Assembly: GCA_027605045.1 (NCBI GenBank)
Contig: JAQFWX010000016.1
Coordinates: 712,551-776,550, forward strand
DNA: 64,000 bases
Direction: 5' to 3'
Origin: Phallus indusiatus
Lineage: Eukaryota; Basidiomycota; Agaricomycetes; Phallales; Phallaceae
Numbering within the stretch: the stretch's first letter is position 1; each line of letters begins with the position of its first letter. Below the pieces are notes generated by a model, which saw only the letters and a program-made list of their open reading frames with translations, was not told the DNA's origin and did not search any database. Both the position numbers and the translations under genes were made by a program. This document shows, piece after piece, positions 23,327-34,712 of this stretch.

Positions 23327-23669
23327 TGTTAGGGCTACTCAGCTCACACTAGAGGGAGGGGATCCTAAGAGAACAAGCTTAGGGACCCTCACTCTAGGTA
23401 CAACGACTATATACATAAAACGACGACGCGGCGTGCGGCCCTGACACAGCTAAGTGCCAGGCGCCCAAGCCGAACCTAAGCGACGTGATGTCACGGGCAT
23501 CACGCCGGGTACGAGCGCGCGACGCGCACGAGTAGAGAAAGTGGAATAGAGACAGAACAAGGAAACGGAGAGTGAAAGTAAAATATGGAAATGATAAATA
23601 AAATAGAAAAGAAATGATGCCGATGATAATAACTAAGAAAATGAGAGACGGCGGTAGCGTACCCTGACA
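23327..23669 (-). repeat. LTR-like sequence terminating the gypsy polyprotein
   Basis: The 343-bp segment has imperfect inverted ends (TGTCAGGG and CCCTAACA read on the - strand). The pol reading frame runs straight from a typical gypsy sequence (RFPRRE) into it and stays open by chance to 23394. No matching LTR is found at the gag end (34.7-35.0 kb), and the 5 bases on either side (GATAA, CTCAC) do not match. It is therefore probably an LTR of a different element that recombined with or truncated this one. Confidence 0.55.
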
Positions 23670-24057
23670 CTCACGACGTGGAAATCTATCGTCATCATTG
23701 GCGATATGTGGTTTCACTAAGTCCACGTGGAATACTGGACTTATCCTACGCTTCTTCAACTCGTCAGGCAAGTTGAGTTTGACGTTAATATTGTCTTTGA
23801 CTGACAATACTTTGTAAGGGCCGACGTAACGCGGTACCAACTTACTGGATCTACCCTTTGGTAGAGATATGTTCTTCGTAGAAAGGTACACGAGGTCGCC
23901 CTCTTTGTAAACAGGCGCATCTCGTCTGTGAGTGTTCGCGTGCATGGTTTGTTTCACACGACTCGCAATTATGGCATCGTGTGCGGCCATAAGATTCCAT
24001 TTCGCTTGTAATGCGAATTGCTTCACACCATTGAACTTGGTGTCTGTGTTGAGCTGT
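23670..24057 (-). pseudogene. Gypsy integrase C-terminal part (3' segment)
   Basis: The - strand reads FNGVKQFALQAKWNL, then APVYKEGDLVYLSTKNISLP, LVPRYVGPYKVLSV and RRISPVFHVDLVKPH, the SH3-like C-terminal domain of gypsy integrases. It ends at RFPRRE where the LTR begins. The chromodomain or tail that often follows is absent. It is separated from the catalytic core by the 299-bp insertion at 24063-24361. Confidence 0.85.
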
Positions 24058-24062
24058 CGCCC

Positions 24063-24361
24063 TCTAGAATCTGAATAAACGAAGTAAAACTTCAGTTGTG
24101 GGAAACAACTGAACTAATATATAATGTACCTGAATAAACGAAGTAAACTATGGTACATTAGCTACGAATAATAAATGAGACTGAACAAAATAGACGTACA
24201 CTTCAGTTGTGGGAAACAACTGAAGTACTCAAATATCGAATACAAAGTATATAAGAAGAATGACCGTGGAAAAATATAAATGAAAAATAGTCCGGTACGG
24301 CGAGATGGGAATGGACTGTTGTGGGTGCGTCTGTTGACGCGCGAGACTGCAAATTCCAACA
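24063..24361 (-). mobile_element. Solo-LTR-like insertion in the integrase, CGCCC target duplication
   Basis: The 299-bp segment is flanked by CGCCC at 24058-24062 and 24362-24366. Read on the - strand it starts TGTTGGAATTT, a start typical of Copia LTRs, and ends ATTCTAGA, so the expected final CA is not kept. Leaving out the segment and one CGCCC joins the integrase frame. Inside are two copies of a near-perfect palindrome, CTTCAGTTGT-GGGA-AACAACTGA, at about 24090 and 24202, and two copies of CTGAATAAACGAAGTAAA. Confidence 0.75.
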
Positions 24362-24366
24362 CGCCC

Positions 24367-27300
24367 TAGTGCAGGGGTGTATCCGTAGTTAAGTTTGAAT
24401 GGCGTGAACTTAGTCGTTTCGCTCGTGCTACTGTTTAGTGTGAATTCCGCCATCGGGATACATTCAGCCCAATCCTTTTGGTCGTTATCTATTATAGAAC
24501 GTAATACTTGTCCTATGGAGCGGTTCGCCCGCTCTGTTGCTCCATCCGTCTGTGGGTGGAATGAAGTGGACATGAGGAGTTTTGTCCCTATTAGCCGCTG
24601 TAGTTCTTTCCAGAATTTCGCGGTGAATCTGGTATCTCTGTCACTGACGATGGAAGCTGGCACGCCATGATGCCTAACTACACCTTCGAAGTACAGGTGT
24701 GCTGCGCTTTTCGCAGTTAGCTTCGTGGTGGTGGGCATGAGTCTCACCATTGATGTCAATCTGTCAATTATGACTAGTAAGAAGTCATGTCCTTTTGATG
24801 CTGGTAATGGGCCTATAAAGTCCATTCCGACTGATTCCCATGGTTTATTGGGAATGGGTAGCGTCTTCAGTAGACCGCTAGGATGTCTATTGTCATCCTT
24901 ATTCGTTTGACATTTACCGCACGATTTGCAGTATTCATCGATGTCCTCTGCCATCGTCCTCCACCAATACACTTGTCTAATGTATTGCGACGTTTTATAG
25001 CATCCGAAGTGTCCCACAATTTCGTGTGCTTCACTAATGATGATCTCTACCAGCTTCCTCCCTGGTAAAATAAGTGATGGGGTATGCAGACCACGTCACG
25101 GGAAAACTGATTCTTCGTGTACAGTAGCTGGTTTTTCATCCCAAACCCTTTGTATGCATCAGGGTTTTCTAACACTTTCTTCAGTGTTGTGTCGTCCTTA
25201 TAGCCGCTCTTTATCAGATCAGCTAATCCTTCAAAACCTTCAATCTTGGCTTTAAGCGTTTTACTGCTATGCTGCGCTGTGACTGCCAGTACATCTTCGT
25301 CGTCTGTATCCACTTCTTCAATGGATGCTGGTCGTTGTTCAATGGACGCTTGTTCAGCCGTCTGTTGTTGGACTCTAGCTTTCGCCCGAGTGTTAATGCG
25401 TCTCGCCGCACTGATTCTGAGTTCGCTTTTCCTTTCAGGAGGTAGCTGATCCCCTGTTGGATCTAGTTTCACGTCAATGTTGACGTAGTTCTCAGGTGGG
25501 TGTATCTCGTTAGGTAGGTCATCCTCGAAATATCTCGAGAGTCCATCTGCGACCGTGTTGGTCTCACCTTTGATGTGAATCGTTTCGTAGTCGAAACGAG
25601 AGAGATACTCGTACCATCTCGCCTGTCTAGGCGACATACGGGGCTGTGTCTTGAAGTGTTTCAAGGCCTCGTTATCTGTTACTAGGGTGAAGTTACGACC
25701 TAGTAGTTTGTCTTCCCACTTATTCAGTGCTTCAAGTACTGCGATGAGCTCGTGCTCATGAGTCCGGTAGTTGTACTGTGCCGGGGTGAATTTCTTAGAC
25801 ATAAACCCTGCGGGTCTGCAGGTTTGCCAACTTGCGCCTTGACCATAGTACGCACCGACGCCACACTTGGATCCATCGGTTACAAGCCAAATTGGCTCGT
25901 TGCTATCAGGATTGATAGGTTTAAGAACTGGGGCGTTCTTCGTCAACGCTTTGATTGCGTTGAAACAGCATTCTAGTGCCGGTGTCCACTCGAATTGCCT
26001 GTTGTTGTGGGTACATCCCGACAATGGGGAAGTGTAAGTAGCGACTCCCGGAAGGTAGGCGGCAACGTATTGCACCAGCCCTAAGAACTTCTGAACGTCG
26101 TTGAACGTATGTGGGGTTCTCCAGTCGCGAATTTTATCCATCTTATCCATATCTGGGTGGATACCATTGTCGTCGATGATGTGTCCTAGGCACTCCAATC
26201 GTTTGGAGTATAAGTCAACTTTCTTCTGACTTAGGTAAAGTTGTTCCTTCCTCAATCTCGAGAAGGCAATCTCCAGATGTTCCTGGTGTTGTTGGATCGT
26301 CATTGAGTAGATGAACACGTCGTCGATGTACGAGTGTATGTTTCTTCTGATGTGGTCCCAGAATATATGGGTCATCAATCTCTGGAATGTCGAAGGCGCG
26401 TTGCAATCACCTTGTTGCATAACATGGCTTTTAAACGTGCCGTATATCGTCGAGAACGTGGTCTTATCCACGTCTTCCAGAGCAATTCTGACTTGCTCGT
26501 AAGCTTCCGTTAGGTCAATTTTCGAGCTGTACTTGTGTCTCGCCACGTCTTGGTGAATGGTCTCCTGATCTGGAAACGGGGTCACGTCTTTCAACGTATT
26601 GTCATTCTGTTGACGCAGATCGAATACCGTGCGTAGTCCTGATAATGCCTTCTTAAACAGGCATAGCATAGGGATGGCTTGCTGTGCGACAGTCGGTTCC
26701 CACCAACCTGCTTGCGTGTAGCGCTCTATTTTTTCAGCCAGCAGTGGCTTGAGGGCATCTGGGCACTTCGGTAGTCTGTACCGGATAACCTTGTTAGGTT
26801 CTATTAATGGGATATGATGATTTACATCCCTAAATGGGGGGAGTCTATTCGGCACTGGCCCGAATAAGTCGCTGTACTCCTCCTTCCAGTACTCGCGTAG
26901 CGCGGGTAGGTTCTCATCCTTAAGTTCCGGTACTCGGATCTTCCGTCTCACTGCTACTGCGTTAGACGTAGTAGTTATGGGGCGTGCTGATGCTATGGCT
27001 AAGCTTTCACTTAACTCGGTGGGCTCATCCGTGGTGTCAGGTATTTCAGTGAACCGTTCCACTGGAGTGATTACTCCTCCATCCCGGGTGATTATTCCGT
27101 TGCCAAAGTCCAGGCAGATGTCATACCTTTTCAGGAATGGTACGCCAATTATGACGTCGTAGTAGTCAATGTTGACTATGTCAAAGTATTCTAATACACT
27201 AATGTCCCCAAATTCTATTCGGGTATACGTTCCATACTGTATTACGGACTTACTTCCTTTCACTGCGAGCTGCAGTGATACTGGCTTATCCAGTTTGAAT

Positions 27301-27979
27301 GTCTTCACTCCAGTCGTGAGCGAGAATGATGGTGACATTATCATGCCTTGACATCCACTGTCAATCAAACAATGCGCTAATTGGCCGTTTACGAGCCAGT
27401 AACCCTCTAGAGGTTTTATTGATTCTTTATCACGCTTTGGAGCCCTTGACTTAGGTCTCATCGTGTGGTCATACAGGGGTTCTTCCTGTGACTTAATCGT
27501 CCCAATGGTGGACGAGCCTTGTTTGATAACAAGTAGTCTTCTTTCATCATAACCGTGATCTTCGGTTATCACCATCATGTATGCGCCTACTGCGTCTTCA
27601 TTCTCGTCCCACTCATAGTGGTCCCCTCCCCCGTAGTCCGCTGCTTCCGCGGTGTCTTGACCTTGTTCAGCGTCATCATACTGTGGGGATTCCTCCACTT
27701 CTAGTATGTTAACTCCCGTTTCTTCCTCTATAATTGCGTCGAGCAGCTCGTCCGCATCGTCTTCATCTTCCTCCTCAACGTGCATTACGTTAGCGCCGCC
27801 GCGTACCTGTCCCTTTCTAGGGCATTGTGGTCTTAGGTGGCCAGTCTGTCCACATTCATAGCACTTCAGTACGGTGCTACTGCTTCGGGCTTGCGTTCCT
27901 GAGCTGACTGGTCGAGTTGTCGTGGTAGTCGACGCTCTCGACGGCTTAGTCGTACTGCTCGTCGCTGGTCTTACAGCTA
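24367..27979 (-). pseudogene. Gypsy pol: CCHC knuckle, protease, RT, RNase H, integrase core
   Basis: The zinc knuckle CYECGQTGHLRPQC is at about 27820-27865, the protease box LIDSGCQG at about 27345-27368, and the RT catalytic box YIDDVFIYS at about 26305-26332. The RNase H region includes LVTDGSKCGVGAYYGQ and an LVTDNEALKHF box. The integrase has an H-H-C-C finger (HEIVGH...CKSCGKC) and D, D, E residues in VGMDFIGPL, IVSDRDTRF and ATERANRS. One frame break near 25079-25082 is repaired by one extra base in a run of four. All catalytic residues I looked for are present, so only frame and insertions disable it. Confidence 0.9.
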
Positions 27980-28409
27980 GCGCTGTAACGATCCGATGAA
28001 TATAGCTTAGTGTATGCCGGCTATAAGTGATCGGAATAACTACGAGATATTTGATTATAGAGGTCGTTAGTCTACCGTGGAGCGGGTCCTGGTGCTGATT
28101 TCGGGTAATGAGAGAACGGGTAGATGGGGAATGGGGATATGGGGATGTATGCGCTGATATCGAAACCAACACAGATAAAACACCAACAACAACTGCAACG
28201 ACTAGGAGAGATCGTATGCAAATGTGCAAGTGATATAATGAACAGGCGTCGGCAAAAGACTTGAGTTGTGACTTAGTACGGAGGATCTACAATCAAGGAT
28301 GACAGTTATCCTTCTGCGAGTTAGTGAAGCGACAATAAAATTGAAATGAAAATCGCTAGTTTATACTCCGAGACCTCACTCAGAGTTAATCCAAAGATAA
28401 AGATGTGAG

Positions 28410-30278
28410 TATGGTGTACATTTGTGGTCAGCTTCATTTCGGCACATCGCTTAAGTTCGGGATGATTCGGCCTGATGGGATACCTCAAGATAGTTGTAAG
28501 ATTGCATGGTTCTCGGTGTTTATTCGCCGTAATGTAATGATTTTGACTAGAACTACAATAAAAAGAGGAAATTTTCATATTTCAAGTACCATATTTATGA
28601 ATATTTCGTCTGTATAACGCTGCCTCTAGATAAATTAGTTCAATATGGATGCGGTAAATTTGTTTTCTTTCCATAATAAATCAAAAAATCGATTCATGGA
28701 AGTTTACCTTTGTCTAAGTAAATAACCTTTCAGGATTCGGGAACGTTTTCTAGTAGGTTTGAGAGCAGGAATTACTTCAACATGTCACAAAGTTCCTTAT
28801 GACACTTTTAACATACATCCCAAATCAGTGAAATTAGGAAGGCAAGAGCTTATATAGAAAAATGTATGACAACGGAGATGTGTGCAGGTAGATCTGAATA
28901 AATAGAACTCTCTGAAACAAATATCCGAGAGAATCAAACTGCGCAAAATGAAAATACAATAATTCGAAGACTGATTATTAATATTGTAAAACTAGGAACG
29001 CTTAAGGACATGACAAACGTCAACGGTACAATAAGATAACATAAATACTGGTGCAAACAAAATGTCGAGAGGAGGAAATACAAGTGTTAAGCTGTTAGTG
29101 CTCTTTACTAGTAACATAAAAATAGATTGGTTGCACATGATTAGAATGTTGCTCTCAATGTCGTTCAAAGTTTGAGATTGAATGATGCCATGGCATGCAT
29201 CAAAGATCATGCGAATTGAAATGAAAAAATCAGTCCGTCGATTTTAGTTTAAAATTCAATTTTCCTCAATTGTTGCTCATGAGAATGACTTACTGAGAGA
29301 ATGAGCATTAGTTGACGCCCCGGGCATAGTATTCCAAGTGGTGTAGCACAGCCAGACTAGTTGAAGACAGCGTATATGCACAATTACCGTGCTCCGGATG
29401 GAAATTACAAAAGAGATAAATTACTTAGACTTGGGTTTGGCTTGATCCCTCACTTTTTTCATATTTTCTCTCCTCTGTTCCTACATTTTAATCACGATTT
29501 TATTCAGTAAAAACTCTTGAATTTCCATTTCTCAGACCATGTTTTCACTTTCCACATGCTTTCCCCTCGTTTTCAGATAACCGGTGTTTCGCTTTTCATT
29601 CGGACACTGAACTACAATTTGTATATAAACCCGTCGTTTCGAGACACCAAATATCATCAAATTTCTTGGATTGTATCGCAGCTTTTCCCTCAGTCTCTCA
29701 ATAAGCATTTAAAACCACCCTTATTCAATTAACTACCTTACATTTCCTATTCTACACTATATTTTCCTTACACACTCTACTATTTGGTTCCCTCACCCTT
29801 CCTGTATGCTCCTCCGTGCACGTATCACGATTCTCAGAACCGGAATTCAATAATCTCGAGATTTGTACGAAAGACTGTATTTGGATGCGATGCAAAAACA
29901 AGACTTAAGATTTGATTTAATTTTATTGATACTTTTAGTTACTGAAATGTATCATTTAAATAAAGCCTATTCCCTTGAATTTCTTCTCTGATGGAGGAAC
30001 GTGCTTCAGAGCTTAAATCGCTGATCTTGGAGCGTTTTTCGGATTTCAATCCATTGTAGCTCTGAATTATGCGATTTCCTTTTTGGTTTTCTGCATCTTA
30101 ATCACGGATTTGAGAAACATGTGTAAAATAGCAATATATCATTAACAATTTGCCGCCATTTTTCATTTTATCGCACTCCATTTGCATTCTCAATAATAGG
30201 TAGTATCTTAGATATTCAGACCCTGTGCCGGTCATCGGCCGGCACAAAAAGTGGAGCTGACCACAAATGTACACCATA
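28410..30278. mobile_element. 1.87-kb non-autonomous TIR element, TGTGAG duplication
   Basis: The 24 bases at 28410-28433 (TATGGTGTACATTTGTGGTC followed by AGCT) recur as an exact reverse complement at 30255-30278. Directly outside both ends is the same six bases, TGTGAG (28404-28409 and 30279-30284). This is what a cut-and-paste DNA transposon leaves. The interior is AT-rich with no transposase ORF, so it is non-autonomous or decayed. Part of the interior (29618-29800) resembles sequence upstream of DUF6533 copy B. Confidence 0.75.
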
Positions 30279-30974
30279 TGTGAGCGTAGAATTAGACTAG
30301 AGACGAAACTTGACTTGAACTTGAACTGAGCTTGACTTAAACTGAACTGGACTTAAACTGTGAGACAACCCGTATCGGTAGATTGCTGCTGTTACAAGTA
30401 TTTACATGCAGTATTTATACCTTTCAAGAAACGTAGCATTGGTAAGACGATTATTCATCGTTCACCAAGATGACAAATAGAAAGAAACAAAAAGAACAAA
30501 AGGGAACAAAAAGAAATATGAAATAGGGGGGGTGCGAGAGAGGAATGAGTAATATAAGTACAACAAAAGAATGATATCACAAATCAAATAGGAGAAATGA
30601 TGAAAACCCAAACAAAAGAACAAAAGAAAAACCAACAAAGGAACAAAACCGGCCTAAGACACAGCCTTTGTCAGAACTGGCACCCAACTCTTCCCGCTGC
30701 CTCTTTATCCTGAATCGCATCGTTACCACCCTAATCTTCTTACTGATCGGTCATCCATCGATAGGATCGTCTTCGTCATGAATATAATACATTCATGAAT
30801 CCTAAGGCTATGCTTAGTATCCTTGGATCGCGCACCAGATCAGCATGGAGCTCAGCATAGGCCAAGGGGGAGATCTTAGTTATATCGTATGGTGTTCTGA
30901 TCGATAGATACTATTCTAATCTTCTTCGTTGACTAGGTCTTGGTATAATTTGCATAGGTCGCATGCGATTTCGA

Positions 30975-31462
30975 TTAGTACGTAGTCGAGGGCATCGGGG
31001 CAGGTTCTTCGGGTTCTTCATATTCTGGCAATGGAGTTGTAGGCTGGTGGGAAGGGGGTTCTACAAAAACATCCCAGGGAGCGTCTAGAAAGAGAACATA
31101 ATTGTGGAATAAGGCAGGTCGATAGAAAATAAGACGCCAAATGAGAATCCCAGGGCAATGTGATACGAGGGCCCCGATCAGAGTATACGATGCTTGCATA
31201 ATCGGTATATAAACGTTTTCTCTTTGACTTCATCGGGTAATTGTAGATCGTCGTAAAAATACCGAAACTTGAGCGCTGGATTGGCGTATCGTGGCCAGGG
31301 ATTATCTTCTTCCACTTCTACTTCGTCGCTCTCCAATTGATATTCGCGAACCATAGTCTGAAAGTTATCATGTCTTCTATATGGAGGTGGAGAATTAAAA
31401 TTGGGATAAAAAGGAAATGGAATGATGGAAAGTGTGCGATAGCCAATAGGTTGGATGGACAT
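30975..31462 (-). CDS. Hypothetical protein, cargo ORF 2 of the 4.4-kb insertion
   Basis: On the - strand an ATG at 31462 in good context opens MSIQPIGYRTLSIIPFPFYP, leading to an acidic stretch and PALKFRYFYDDLQLPDEVKE. At about 31200 the frame must shift by one base to continue as MQASYTLIGALVSHCPG, then LFHNYVLFLDAPWDVFVEPP and a Pro/Glu-rich end. One missing base in a short T run would join them into about 162 residues. I recognise no family. It lies about 190 bp downstream of ORF 1 in the same direction and has no introns. Confidence 0.45.
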
Positions 31463-31652
31463 AATGGTGAAAAAGACAAAAGTTGAAAAGAATTTAAGCT
31501 CCGAAACAAGAAGGATGTTTTTAGGTGAATGGATAGGTGCGAAACTTCTCTTGTAGTATTCCTTTTATTCTCTATTGTTCTCCTGATTCTGATCGGGTTC
31601 GTTCCAGGATGCCAGAACAGACTCATCGAAGAGTGCGAAGGGTTTGTTGATA

Positions 31653-32249
31653 TCAGGGAGGTCGTATGGTCATTTCGGAAGTAGTAGGAGATTGAGGAGG
31701 GGAGGAATCATGAAAAGAAGGGTTTAGTGGTTCTTTAGGAATGGGATTGGGTGATCGATAAAATCCTAGAGCAGGTTGGTGATTACATGCTGATAGGATC
31801 CATCGGCTGGGAACATCCAGGACCATTATCATGTAATCTAATCCGACTTGTGCTGTTAACCAAACACAATATGAATCTTGTAGGGCTGATTCTGGAGTAG
31901 AATAAACATGAGTGACAGTGAACCATCTTAGTTCCTTTTCGATATAGATTTCTTTTCCGAAAGCCAAGAAGGGGTGTACAATATCTGAACTTCTACACTT
32001 ATCGATAGATCGAGGGACCTTGTGCGAATAAACTGGGAGTAAGGTCTTGGAGTCCATTTCGAGAATAGGAGTGGGTGAATAATACGTAAATAGAGTTGTC
32101 TCGATATCCAAATCATGAGTGCGAGGACTATCATGAGTATAACGAAAGACCGGGGGAAAAACATCTTCTTCTGGGGATGGTTCTCGGGAATTGGAAGAAG
32201 GAGAGGGGTGTTTGAAAGAAATGGAAGAAGAGAGTCGAAGATTGAACAT
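31653..32249 (-). CDS. Hypothetical protein, cargo ORF 1 of the 4.4-kb insertion
   Basis: On the - strand, ATG at 32249 in the context ACAATAAAATGTTC opens MFNLRLSSSISFKHPSPSSN. The 198-residue product has a Ser/Pro-rich N-terminus and a folded-looking middle, HPFLAFGKEIYIEKELRWFT, then DYMIMVLDVPSRWILSACN, and a Pro-rich end. The longer frame from 32312 would need a TTG start, so I prefer the ATG. No domain is recognised. It is a single exon inside transposed DNA, 138 bp from the insertion edge, so it could be a mobile-element gene or a captured host gene. Confidence 0.5.
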   Translation of the reverse strand: MFNLRLSSSISFKHPSPSSNSREPSPEEDVFPPVFRYTHDSPRTHDLDIETTLFTYYSPTPILEMDSKTLLPVYSHKVPRSIDKCRSSDIVHPFLAFGKEIYIEKELRWFTVTHVYSTPESALQDSYCVWLTAQVGLDYMIMVLDVPSRWILSACNHQPALGFYRSPNPIPKEPLNPSFHDSSPPQSPTTSEMTIRPP

Positions 32250-32387
32250 TTTATTGTTTGTTGATTTTTGGGTGAACTGGGGTGTCAAACGAGCTGGAAG
32301 TGAGTTGTTCAAGAAGAGTAGATTTAGAAGTCCGCTTTAGGAAGAACCATCCCTATTACCAAATAAGGAAGATTTTGGTGCGCGACA

Positions 32388-34639
32388 GCGCGTTGCTAGT
32401 CGTGGTCGTACGGGGAATAGTCCTCGTGGGTATACCGCTTGGTTTGATTTTAGCGCGGTAGTTGTTCTCTTGAGCTTGTCTGGCCAAGCTTGAATGGGTA
32501 CCCGTTGATTTTACGGGTGTCTGACGTTGAGCTAGTATTGACTTATTATAGTCCCATGCTTGCTCTATGTCGTTCGCGCTATGTACAGTCGTCGAATTGA
32601 TGAGTTTTCGGCCAGGAATCCCCTCTTGGTGACTTCACTGCGAATTCTCTCGTCAAGTCCTTCTAAGAACTTTCGTTTGAAGGTGTATCTGTCCGGTGGA
32701 TGGACTAGACGTGCTGCGAATTTCAGGAGTTCACTCATGTACCGGTGTACACTCCTTGCACCTTGCTTCGCGTGATCGAAGTTATGTGCAGACTGGTTCT
32801 TGCTTGTAGGTGACAAGAACATATTGTGCATCCTTCGGAATAGTCTTACCAAGTCCCAACCCTTGGTTGAACGACCTCCTCGTTCTACGTGCTCCACGAA
32901 CCATTCGTGTGCCTCCCCATCTAGTCGCATACCGACTACGGCTATATGTGCTTCGACGTACGCTGCACCGAGTAGGTTATTTAGCCTCAACCATCTGAGA
33001 ATAGAGGTCACGAACTTCTCAAAGTCTTCAGGCTTTGATGATCCGCTATACATAACGGATAATGGCATCTTTGCACCCGCTTTCGCAAGTGGGGACGCTG
33101 ATACTACTACATCCTTGCACTCCTCTAGTGCTTCTTGCACCATGACAATTATCCCCTCGTCTTCCTGAACTCTTCTAAACCTCTTCGTAGGTTTATGTCT
33201 ATCTTCTCGGTCGTCAAATGGGGTTTCCCTCATTTCACGTTCGAAGTATCCGCGATCGTACGCTTCTTCTTCGTCGTCTGACGAGTCCTCGTCATCATAG
33301 TATTTGGGCATGAAAGGCCCAGCGTTACTCTCCGGTATATCTCGGAGGTCTTCTCTCATTTGTTCGTACTGATCCCTGGCAGATGTTGCTCTTCTTCTGG
33401 GTACAACCGGTGCTCTGGTTGTTGGGGACGTTGTAGGAGCATGTGCTTGACCAGCGTCTGCTGGTGGACCAGAATGTACTGTTGACGGTCCTGGTTGTGC
33501 TGCAGTCTGAGTGGGCACCGCGCGATTAGGGAGGTCTTGCTCAAAGATGATGCCAGGTCGTTGGCCAGCTTCCATTTCTCGGTTACTTTTAGCCAGTTCA
33601 GTGCGTGCTGCTCGCACTTCCTGCAGGTCTTCCTGCATGTTGACATACGGTTCTTGCCTACTAACCTTCCCTTGTAACGCAATTGTGCGTTTGTCTAATG
33701 CCTCGGAACGTTTTTCCCGTGCCAGTTGCGCTGCCTCAGCGGCCATCCTTTCCAGGTCTTTCGCTGACTCTTCCAGCTCTGCAGCTGAAGGATTATTCTT
33801 ATCACGCGGTCCTTGACCCGCGTTGACTCGTCTGGTAGATTGATCTTCCAGGTAGTCACGAGTTGCCACGAACTCTGGTGGGGTACGTCGACTGTTTCGA
33901 CGTGATCTATCCAGCTCAGCTCGTCCTCTCTCTATCTCTGCGGCTGCGTCATCTGCTGCTCGCGTGGGTCTGATGGGCGTGCTGGTTGCTGCTGGTTGTG
34001 CAGAAGGTAGGTCCTGTAACACTGAATGTAGTGTTTCCGCGTGTACCGCGTACTGTTGTGTGGGTTGACGTGTTATACCGGGGGTCGGTGCTGCCGATGG
34101 AGCTCTGGGTGTCGCTGGCAATGCTGGCGTGTTTGCCATTGTCTTGACCGTCGCCTGCGCGTTGTCCGTTACTGGAGCCAGTATTGTCGTGCTGGTTCTA
34201 TTGTCGTCTCGTGCACGACCTTTCCCTTTCACTGTTGTCCACAGTTCTTCTTCATCGGGTATTACGGCTGCCTCTAGTCGTACTAACATGTCACCGACGT
34301 CTTGTCCCGGTGTATCACCTCTCACGAGGTCATGGATCATTCTTTTTGCATCCTCAATCATCTTACGTGGTAGGGCTACCTCGTCTTTTCCGAGATTGGA
34401 CTTATGAGATCTGGTCGATTTCACTGATTCACCGGATTCACTCCGTGCTGGTGAAGCTTGTCTCGATCCTTGTCTCGATCCTTGTCTAGATCGATTCGCG
34501 TGGTCCGCGACTAGTGTTTCAAACAATGCTGCATCTATCACAACAGTATCACCTGCTCGTGCAGATGTGGATGGACCGCCTTCGGTAGGTGGTGGTTCGC
34601 CTACGTTCTTTTTGACTTCTTGTTGTTTTTAGGAGGCAT
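32388..34639 (-). pseudogene. Gypsy gag (capsid region)
   Basis: ATG at 34639 opens MPPKNNKKS. The frame then breaks in a run of five T (34609-34613 on the + strand) and resumes as GEPPPTEGG. A long charged, coiled-coil-prone region (LERMAAEAAQLAREKRSEAL) follows, then the capsid-like part SKPEDFEKFVTSILRWLRLN, HEWFVEHV and YMSELLKFAARLVHPPDRY. A second break near 32586 shifts into NDIEQAWDYNKSILAQ, which runs to the insertion at 32387. Both breaks are repaired by adding one base. The CCHC end lies beyond the insertion. Confidence 0.85.
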
Positions 34640-34712
34640 ATCCTCTCTCACTATAAACTAGCAAATACGATTGGCGTATTTTGGAAATTGTAACGCCGTT
34701 TAGGTGTTAAAA

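Larger units (their letters stand above)
27984..32387 (-). mobile_element. 4.4-kb insertion in gag-pol, GCGC target duplication, two-ORF cargo
   Basis: The insertion is flanked by GCGC at 27980-27983 and 32388-32391. Its ends read TGTCGCGC...TCGTTACA on the - strand, so TG/CA termini as in LTR-type integration. Removing it with one GCGC copy restores the polyprotein frame. It contains a nested 1.87-kb inverted-repeat element (28410-30278). Without that the insertion is about 2.5 kb and carries two intronless ORFs in the same orientation. No second LTR, RT or transposase is visible. I cannot place it in a known family. Confidence 0.7.

Noticed and set aside
23394..23668. The pol ORF extends 90 codons past RFPRRE with a hydrophobic tail
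   Set aside because: The extension lies wholly in the LTR-like segment and is open by chance; gypsy proteins have no such tail.
27984..28229. Hydrophobic N-terminus (MHICIRSLLVVAVVVGVL) of the long pol ORF, like a signal peptide
   Set aside because: It is encoded by the inserted 4.4-kb DNA, not by the retroelement; the true polyprotein continues from gag across the insertion.
30290..30370. Repeated ACTTGAACTTGAACTGA-like words as a possible satellite or CRISPR
   Set aside because: Irregular low-complexity sequence under 80 bp, without constant units or spacers.
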